DNA of 28,379 bases from Silene noctiflora. Taxonomy: Eukaryota; Streptophyta; Magnoliopsida; Caryophyllales; Caryophyllaceae. Under the pieces are notes generated by a model. That model had not been told where the DNA came from. It did not search any database and saw nothing but the letters and a program-made list of their open reading frames with translations. The stretch lies in the NCBI GenBank assembly GCA_009801015.1, contig VHZZ01008365.1:27700-56078 (forward strand), given 5' to 3'. Within the stretch, counting starts at the first letter, position 1. Each line of letters begins with the position of its first letter. This document shows, in pieces, positions 21,206-28,379 of the stretch. The position numbers were made by a program, and so were the translations under genes.

Positions 21206-21436
21206 TGAGTCGCATTTGGGTTAAAGTGTTTGTAAGTTTGTGACTGTTTTACGTGTGTCACGAACACGAATCCAAAACGATACGAGATGTAATTGAGTTG
21301 AGTTTGGTTAAAAGGTTCGTGACTCATTTACATGTGACACGAACACGTATCCAACCTAACACAAGATTTAGTTGGATTGAATTTAAGTTAAAGTATTCTA
21401 AGTCATTTACATGTGACACGTCGACAAATCCACACT
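21206..21436. repeat. Three diverged tandem units of about 80-90 bp
   Basis: Units begin near 21206, 21295 and 21374. Each has a GAGT/GGAT-TGAGTTT-GGTTAAA opening, then GTGACT (or AAGTCA) TTTACATGTGACACG and a CGAACACG-AATCC-like close. ACACGAACACG-rich units of this type occur in plant DNA-transposon repeats. Divergence between units indicates an old array. Confidence 0.65.
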
Positions 21437-21751
21437 TGAGCTGTTTGTCAGATCTAATTTAGATCTAAAGTTATCGTAACAAAACCGTCAAAAGTTATCG
21501 TAACACAACCGTCAAAAACAGGACACAAACTAATTCATGCGACCGTCAACTAATCCACAGAATAACAGTGAAGAACTGGATAATCCTCCCACCTCTTTAA
21601 TCCTTAAAATTACAAGGTACAAACTTGTTCAATTTGCCAATCCATTTGATCTTAATCTCATCTTGCTTATGCTCTTAATTTATTTACTTTTGTTCAATAT
21701 TAGAGTATTCTCTCTGCTTTATTTTTATTGCTTCACTTCTGATCATTAATC

Positions 21752-21830
21752 AGCCCTCTGTCTCGATCATTTGTTTACCTTTGGTTAAAATTCTCGATAT
21801 AAAATGTAAATGATTGGGACGGATGGAGTA
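21752..21830. mobile_element. Short mariner/Stowaway-like MITE
   Basis: An element of about 80 bp with inverted ends: CCCTCTGTCTCGATCATTTG on the left and, reverse-complemented, TACTCCATCCGTCCCAATCA on the right. The CTCC/CCGTCCC signature is that of Stowaway-type MITEs of plants. A flanking TA is compatible with a TA target site, but is not proof. Confidence 0.65.
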
Positions 21831-22850
21831 TATTTTAGTTTCATGGATACCCATGTCAACAGTCTGATTTTTAATTCCATTTTTGAAGTAGAGTGTAGAA
21901 CTAGGAACTATAAGTTGAATTACTACATTTTTACCAGGATTTGTGGGAATTTGTATTTGTTATAGTCAATAATCTTGAAGAATTTGGGGTTGGAAGATTG
22001 CAATGTTAGGGGGTCATGATCCTGCAATTTACGGGGAATCGATGAATTACTTGTTAGTTTTCCTTGCAGCTGTAGTAAGGGAAGTAAATTCATGTATTTT
22101 GGTCATTTTAATACAATGACTACGACATACGTAGGAATATGGAGTTTTCAGTTTGCTTAAATCCTACTGAAAGGCGAGACGTGAGGTTTAACTGTCTAGG
22201 TGCGGCCAGTTAGGGCCACGTAGAATGTTTAATTAGTGTCATTAGTGATATCAGCAACTATGCAGATGCATTGTATAAGTATGTGTGCGCATTCGCAATA
22301 CCAGATCGTGTTGAGTTATCAAGGTTTTGAAATTTAGTACAACCACATTTTGAGGCAGTATTAGTTCAGTGCATTTATGGCACTTTGACTGAAGTTACAT
22401 TGTGACAGATGGATTCAAGATTGAGTCTCAGACTGAGATTTAATACCATATGTGGATGTTGATTGCCCAACATTCAATAAAATATGGTCTGGAAGTTTTA
22501 GAGGCCTTGAAAGTTGGAAATCTTGAAACCTTTGTAGGGTGGAACCAAATGTTAGCACTTTGGGTTCGTCTAATTTACGACTCACTATTCTTTCGTTTCT
22601 CAGTTAGCAAATTGAGATTATAATTAGGTATGGATGTGTGAGTTGGTTTTCTCAGTTTCACTTTATGAGCATTAAACTGCTTATTCTGTGGCTGCAATAC
22701 CCACATACTTAGCTGTGCTAAATGCAGCTGGGTCTCTTTTTATTTATTTATTTAATCCAACCGTTAATACGGTTCTTTTTTTAATGTATTTTTGTTTATT
22801 TTCCTAGGGAGTTTAAAATACAGCGTAAATTCATCATCCAGTGTCTTTAA

Positions 22851-25800
22851 ATGTTGGTTGGGTCATCATTGTCGTTTCAAAGTATAATACACTCAAGGAG
22901 ATATAGACACAATATTTGTAAAGAGCTACTGTCGGTGAAATCCAAAAGCAGGACAAGGTTTGGGATCACAAGATGTAAGATACTTGGTTCAGTGAACAGA
23001 CAGGCTGATAAGATGAGGCTCTTTGTACTGTCAGACTTGCATACTGATTATGCGGAGAATATGACGTGGGTGAATTGCATATCTACCAGTAGCCACCAGG
23101 AGGATGTTCTGCTTGTTGCAGGAGATGTAGCTGAGACGTATGATAACTTTTTATCGACCATGTCTTTGTTAAGGAAGAGATTCAAGCATGTGTTCTATGT
23201 TCCTGGAAACCATGATCTTTGGTGCCGCACGGGCGAAAATTTTGTAAGAATTCATTTCTTATCAATTTCTCTTTTCCTTTTTTTGCTGGTTATTTCCTTA
23301 AATTCCTTTCCCTTCATTAATCATACGAAGTGATGTGTTTGCTGTGGTTTGAGATGGATCCAACTTACTGATTATTATGTTATGTATTTATCGTTTGGTA
23401 CTTCAGCTATCAATGCTCTTGGGCCTCCCTTTCACTGTACAACCAAGTGTTCCTTGTACATATATACTTTCATCTATGTAATTGAATGGTCTATGAAACA
23501 TCCTAATTAGTTGAACGTTGATTCAGAAATCCTTGAACTTCATTGATAACTTTGAACTTGTGAAAATTTTAATAGTGTCCGCTTTTGTTAAAATTCAAGC
23601 GAGAAGAAGAAGTACTATGGTAATAATGGTGAATTTGCTGGTACGATCATGTATTGTAACATAGAAACATTTCTTCTAAATCTGGTCAAAGTTTCATAGG
23701 CCAGCTAGTACAGGAGATAATGGTAAGGGACATGTACTTTGCCTATGAAACCCTGTTTTATAGAAGTATATGAATGTGAATTTCATGGCATTGAAAAAAC
23801 TAAAAGTGAGATTAGTGTGCCGTTTTCCTGTTTAACAGTGGACTTGTTGCAGGAGGGTAATGCTTTGTTGGGTTTGTTTCGTTAGCTATTTAAACCTACC
23901 AACACTTTGCTCTTTTAAATTATTTTGAAATGAACTGAAATCTCTTATTCCACCACCACAAAGCCATAGAACTGTTCTTTGCTCATGCGCATGTGTGCTT
24001 TAGTTACATGCATGATATTAAATCTGGGCCTCGAGACCATATTGTCCCTACTTTGAACTGTGCCATAGGTTACAAACTTACAATCACCGTAGTCCTAGGT
24101 GGTATAAATTACTATTAGGTTTTAAGGACAGAATTCGGTATCACAACTAAAACCGGTATTTAATACCATGGTTACAGACTTAACAGTACCTGGTGAATAA
24201 TGCTTTGATTAATCGTGCATCTATAGTAGGCACGTTTGGATTCTTGTTTGCCTCATGCATTCTGTCCTGTTTCTGTACTGATTTATGCTTTTTTTATTCA
24301 AAGCATTTTCTTTCAGACATAATATGACAAGGAGTATTGCTATATTTGCTTTCATAACTATGCAAGGTGTTTTGGGGTTAGGTATTTGCATATTCATGCT
24401 CCTTGTGATGCATTGGTGATGATGATGCGGTCTACATAGCTTTTATCGTGATTATGGAATGCAGTCTTGAACGTATTTTTTCTTATTAGTATTTGCTGTA
24501 ATTATATGTTCAGCTTGATTCACTTGAAAAGCTCAATGCACTGCTTGATGCATGCGATGAACTTGGCGTGGATTCAAAACCAAAGATCATAGGCGATTTA
24601 GGTATCATACCCCTCTTCTCATGGTATCACGGGGTAAGAATATTTTCCGGTCTTTATAGTTAATACTTAATAGGTTGGTTCTGGATTCTGTCTAGTAACA
24701 GAAAATTATTCTGTACGGCTGTGCTTTTTACTGAAATACTTATGGCCACTATTTCCATAGAGCTTTGATACAGAGCAGGACATAACTGGACCAAGGATTC
24801 CTTCTCTGGAGATGGTACATCTTTATTTACCCATTTAGCATACAGTGAATGTCTTGAACTATACCTGCTTGTAATAATCTAATATGCTATTAATTGTTAC
24901 TGCCTCAATAACTGAATAAAGCCACACGAAACTGACTCAAAGACAAACTTACCGGACTCATTCTAGACAGGTTTGAGTGTTTGACAAACAAAATTAAGAC
25001 CAAACTGGACAGAAAATACCTAGCCTAATATCTAAATTACAACCAGTGGCTGACACGTCCACAGCTATCTCCTCCGCCCCACTCAAAAGAGAGGAGGAAG
25101 ACTAACCTCAATCCGTTAAGCTCAAGCTTCCTTCTTGCGTGCGTGCTCCTCCAGACGCCCCAAGTAGGATTCAAACCTATGGTCAATCAGTTAGAAGCTG
25201 ATCGCTCCTGACAATGTCATTTTTCTGTGTGGACTCACCCAAGAAGAACTTCTATTGATTATCAACCCATTTTCCTGACAGACGATGGCTGCTGCTTCAT
25301 CCTAGAGAAAAAAGTCATAGATATACTGGTCACTAGAAGGAAAAACCACCATAAAAAGATCGTCGTGTATCATAATATCACGTGTTACATTCTCTGTTCA
25401 AAAGTTTGGATGGCAGCAATTGTCACTTGCGAATTCTTGTATAGTGCCGTAGTTTTACCATGTGAAACTTATTCCATTGAGCCAAACTACCTCTGTTATA
25501 CCATATGTTTGTGTCAACAAATACGACCTTAATACCTTATGACCAAGCCTTAGTCCCAGAAAGGTTTATATTAGTTTACCGAGTAGTCAACTTTTCACAT
25601 ATATTATGGACATCAGGAGTGTGAACAACATTTAAATTGTGCATTTACTGCTACAAATTAGTTTATCTTCATCTATGGTCGCCTTTTCTGTCCCTCAGAC
25701 AAAAACCTGACACATAAAGCTCACCTAAAATGTTGTTTCATTTGAGGAATGAGGATGTATATTGTGTCTTCTATTGATCAGATTGTAGTCATAGATCGAA

Positions 25801-27659
25801 CTGAGGGGTGACAGAAGTCTGACGATGCTCTTTTCATACTCGAACAACTTTTTAAGGTGTGCAAAGATTTCCATGTGTGCAAGTGGCCTGCTGAGCTCAG
25901 TGAGAGGGATGATTCTCTGGCTCGTTTTTTTGACGCTATGAATGAGAAACATGCCCATAGTATTGAAGAAATCCAGCAAAAATGTAAAAATATTATTACA
26001 TTTTCCCATTTTTTACCTAGGTTAGTTCAAACTGTATTCTAATGTTATCAAGGAATGCATGTCTTTTAATATTGTGAATAATAATCTTTCTGAGGTCATG
26101 TCTGTACTTAAAAACTAATTCCAGTGACACAATGTTTTGTTCGTAATATCCTTGTTCCATCATATTATCATAAATTTAATATTGTGGATAGTGGACATTT
26201 GAGCTGAAGTGACGGGTAATTGAGAATTTAGTTAAATGCTTAACTGTTGCAGGCTAGATCTATGCCCAGAGAAAAGGATGCTTTTCTATCCAAACCTTCC
26301 TAAAATTATTGGATCCAACTATCTTGAGACTCGGATAAGGTTGATACATGGGGCCAAAGGGAGGGAAACCGCATGCCATGTGTTTGGCCACACCCATTTC
26401 GGCTGGGATGCTTCTCTTGATGGTATCAGGTATGGTTTCACCTCTTACAATCCTGGCACTTACATCTTTGCTCTAAACTACCATACCTTTTATGAGGAAT
26501 CTTTGTTTTTTTGAAATCTTTCTGGGGAACCTTTTTAATTAGCCTGTAGCATGAGATCTGTAGATGAATAATAAACTCAAATAAAAGAGATATTTTGCTT
26601 CACATAATGTCTAGCCTAAGAACTTCTATGTATGGTTGAAAAGAAACTATGGATGGTGTTCTTCTATGCCATTATAGGTGGTATTTGGGACTCGGAAAAA
26701 TTATCATTCGAACACCATGTGACCATACTGTCCAGACCACCTCCGGGTTGAGAGGATTGGGATGATTAATTGAACTCCAAAGGAGTCTTGGAGTCATACT
26801 TCAAGAATGCGTTGGCATGGTTGAGAAAAAAGGCAAGCACCCTTGCGAGAGATTTACGACCTTGCTAGAGAACATACTACCGGTGTTTGTGAAGTGAATG
26901 GGATAACTTATTGAATGATAGCCTAGGGTAGCTTTAACGCAAGGATTTCATGGGCTGCCTTTTCCTTTTTTGTTTGCATGTTCATCTTGTTTTAGAGCTT
27001 AGAATGAGGATGGTGAAATCATCACCCAGGTATAAACGATTCCCAAGGGCATGATCAGGTAGCCATAGGTATAAGGATTATCATGGCTTGATTTCAACAA
27101 CAATAGTGGTGGTACGAGATTGTTGTAACTATGTGGTTGGTTCCAGTTGCTTTAGTATCTATGATCACTGATTTCATCTGTTTTGTTGATTTTTCTCGTG
27201 CTTCTTTGGACATTGGAACTGTAGTGCTTTTAGTGGTGCTTCTTTGCACCCCTTTGGGCTTTTGGCCTAAATAATACTCATACCACTCAGTTTTTTTTTC
27301 TTGTATTGCAATTTCTATAGAAAAAATAATTAGCCATGCGATGCCATGTATTTCGAAACACCAAAATCACTTTATGAATCTGTGGTCACTATTTCTACTC
27401 CAGCTTAAATTTTTTTCCCGAGTTACCAACATATCCATTATGCAGGTACGTGCAGGCACCGTTGGCGTACCCAAGAGAACGTAAAAGAAGGATGAACGGG
27501 GGAGAAGATTGGTTGCCATTCTGCTTACATTCTGAAGGAAAATTTTCTGACAGGCAGCATTTTTACTGGTCAGACTACTATTCAGTCAATGCCAGAGAGC
27601 CAGATAATCTGCAACCTGCACCTTGGGTTGCAAAGTTTTACAAAAGACGGGTGCAGTAG
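22851..27659 (+). CDS. Calcineurin-like metallophosphoesterase, six exons
   Basis: Predicted metal-dependent phosphoesterase; its substrate is not known from sequence. Exons: 22851-23243, 24514-24633, 24761-24814, 25857-26020, 26253-26429, 27446-27659. All introns are GT/AG with compatible phases and the product is 373 aa. Metal-binding motifs in order: SDLHTDY (61-67), GDVAE (91-95), PGNHDLW (118-124) and GHTHFGWD (289-296). These are blocks of the calcineurin-like fold; the second metal motif has Glu in the place of the common GDxxD Asp. The C-terminal YVQAPLAYPRERKRRMNGGE is typical of a plant-conserved subgroup. The first ATG adds about 54 basic, Ser-rich residues before the core (MRLFVLSDLH, ATG at 23013), which could be an organellar transit peptide; start at 23013 is the alternative. 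No break is seen. Confidence 0.92.
23244..24513 (+). other. Intron 1 of the metallophosphoesterase gene
   Basis: A 1270-bp intron from GTAAGA to TTCAG. Phase 0: GENF joins LDSLEKL. AT-rich, with no bounded repeat or nested gene that I can support. Confidence 0.8.
25160..25222 (-). repeat. tRNA-like segment, probable SINE head or tRNA relic
   Basis: Read on the minus strand: D-stem 3' GAGC (25207-25204), one spacer base, a perfect 5-7-5 anticodon arm ATCAG-CTTCTAA-CTGAT (25202-25186; anticodon TCT, Arg), a 5-base variable loop, and a T arm ATAGG-TTTGAAT-CCTAC (25180-25164; four of five pairs) holding a pol III box B, GGTTTGAATCC. A degenerate box A-like TGACATTGTCAG lies upstream. The acceptor stem does not pair and the D loop is abnormal, so this is not a working tRNA. 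It lies in intron 3 of the metallophosphoesterase gene, antisense to it. Confidence 0.55.
26430..27445 (+). other. Intron 5 of the metallophosphoesterase gene
   Basis: A 1016-bp intron from GTATGG to ATGCAG. The split Arg codon AG|G precedes YVQAPLAYP. I see no nested gene or bounded repeat. Retention would add a short different tail (YGFTSYNPGTYIF and so on) before a stop. Confidence 0.75.
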
Positions 27660-28200
27660 CTTATTGCTCGTTAAAGCAAGTTTTATTAAGGTGGGAAGCA
27701 ACCGATGTACAACAGCAAGGAGTAGCTTAACTTGTACCATGTCGATAATCGTTATTCAATGTATTTGTTCAAATTCCAACCAGGATAAGAATGGCTACAC
27801 TTTTGAGGTGAAACAATGTATATTTTCATTACCATGCAGATGGTAGGATTTCACATTTTTACCAGTAGTACGTCCGAATGTAAAATTGAAAATAGACTGG
27901 TTTTGGGGCTAGCTGGCTTCTTGTGACTTGCCTGTGAGATGAAGTTCATTGATATTAGTTGATTAGGTTTTAAATCATTTTGTTGAAGTGTAATGGAAGA
28001 TGGCTGTTGTAATATTACTTGGTTTATCTAATCCGGTTAATAATTCAAGGGTTGTATTAGCCGGGCCAACCGACCAATTTGTAGATGACGTTTTAGTAAT
28101 TGTAGACGGCGTTTTTATTCCGAATTACCGTTCTACCCTTGCACATTTAACTCAGTCATTCTCTCTACTATTTTCCTCTCAAACTCTCCTAAATTCAAAT
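27660..28200. other. 3' untranslated region and intergenic spacer
   Basis: Contains the 3' end of the metallophosphoesterase transcript and the promoter side of the gene starting at 28266. A 67-codon frame at 28000-28203 has no family resemblance and overlaps the probable 5' leader, so it is not called a gene. Confidence 0.5.
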
Positions 28201-28250
28201 TAAAAAAAAAAAAAAAAAGAAGAAGAAGAAGAAGAAGAACAACAACAATT
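28201..28250 (+). repeat. Poly-A, (GAA)n and (CAA)n microsatellite in a 5' leader
   Basis: About 17 A (28202-28218), then seven GAA-type triplets (to about 28239) and several AAC triplets, ending about 20 bases before the ATG at 28266. GAA/CTT microsatellites in 5' untranslated regions are common in plants and may vary in length between individuals. Confidence 0.85.
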
Positions 28251-28265
28251 ACTTGCGATCTTTAC

Positions 28266-28295
28266 ATGGCGAAACCCAATTCACCCGATTCTCCG
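28266..28295 (+). CDS. First coding exon of an unidentified gene (3' partial)
   Basis: An ATG in the context TTTACATGGC starts MAKPNSPDSP and is followed directly by a good donor, GTACGT at 28296. The short first exon (10 codons, phase 0), the microsatellite-bearing leader before it and the intron-like AT-rich sequence after it fit a plant gene start. Ten residues do not allow family recognition. The rest lies beyond the window. Confidence 0.5.
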
Positions 28296-28379
28296 GTACG
28301 TTAATTAATTAATCGCATTGTGAAACAACGAAAAAGTTAGAATTTTTTCATTTTTGTGTTGCTTTTATTTAGTTACATT

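Larger units (their letters stand above)
20863..22850. promoter_or_regulatory. Divergent intergenic region between COQ9 and the metallophosphoesterase
   Basis: About 2 kb separating two divergently transcribed genes, so it must contain both promoters. Just upstream of the COQ9 ATG is a GC-rich GGCGGCGG segment and a (AACT)n run at about 20922-20936. The tandem repeat at 21206-21436 and MITE at 21752-21830 lie in the middle. A pyrimidine tract followed by CCTAG near 22803-22808 could be the acceptor of an intron in the 5' untranslated region of the metallophosphoesterase gene. No TATA box is claimed. Confidence 0.5.

Noticed and set aside
25160..25222. Functional tRNA-Arg gene
   Set aside because: The acceptor stem does not pair and the D arm is degenerate.
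25227..25532. 101-codon plus-strand frame
   Set aside because: Lies in metallophosphoesterase intron 3 beside the SINE-like segment; no family resemblance.
28000..28203. 67-codon plus-strand frame
   Set aside because: No motif, ends at the poly-A/GAA leader of the next gene, and its composition is like the intergenic DNA.
1..28379. CRISPR array, bacterial operon, rRNA or viral gene cluster
   Set aside because: No regularly spaced short direct repeats, no rRNA-like sequence and no viral domains were seen; gene structure is that of a plant nucleus.

Overview
This window is nuclear DNA from a flowering plant, most likely a eudicot. The evidence is intron-rich genes with GT/AG junctions, AT-rich introns, abundant short non-autonomous transposons, and plant-specific gene families (a pollen-receptor-like LRR kinase and a plant-clade GH28 enzyme). 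It comes from a draft assembly: there is a 459-base N gap at 11801-12259, a single N at 1619 and a 30-base G homopolymer at 7775-7804. The species cannot be fixed from the sequence alone.

Layout. 1-2990 is gene-free and repeat-rich, with two fold-back elements at 364-893 and 921-1799. 2993-8368 (minus) is a five-exon GH28 polygalacturonase-like gene of about 483 aa; exon 3 carries a one-base frameshift. Its introns hold a second copy of the first fold-back family, a tandem duplication, a dispersed repeat pair and the poly-G run. 8544-11800 has no convincing gene; it is mostly decayed MITEs and degenerate repeats. 12260-14143 (plus) is the 3' part of an LRR receptor-like (pseudo)kinase of the pollen-receptor-kinase type, whose 5' end lies in the N gap. 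Converging on it, 14805-20862 (minus) is a complete six-exon COQ9 gene of 299 aa for mitochondrial ubiquinone biosynthesis. A roughly 2-kb divergent intergenic region with a tandem repeat and a small mariner-type MITE separates COQ9 from 22851-27659 (plus), a complete six-exon calcineurin-like metallophosphoesterase gene of 373 aa. The window ends in the first coding exon of another plus-strand gene (28266-28295).

The genes are an ordinary plant mixture (cell wall, receptor signalling, quinone biosynthesis, phosphoesterase) with no visible shared pathway. I see no previously undescribed multi-gene system. The main points of interest are the frameshift in the GH28 gene, the large hairpin-forming elements (one inside a transcribed intron), a tRNA-like SINE head in a metallophosphoesterase intron, and the non-canonical kinase motifs of the receptor gene. 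Gene models were built by hand from splice-site phase and family resemblance; no database search was run.
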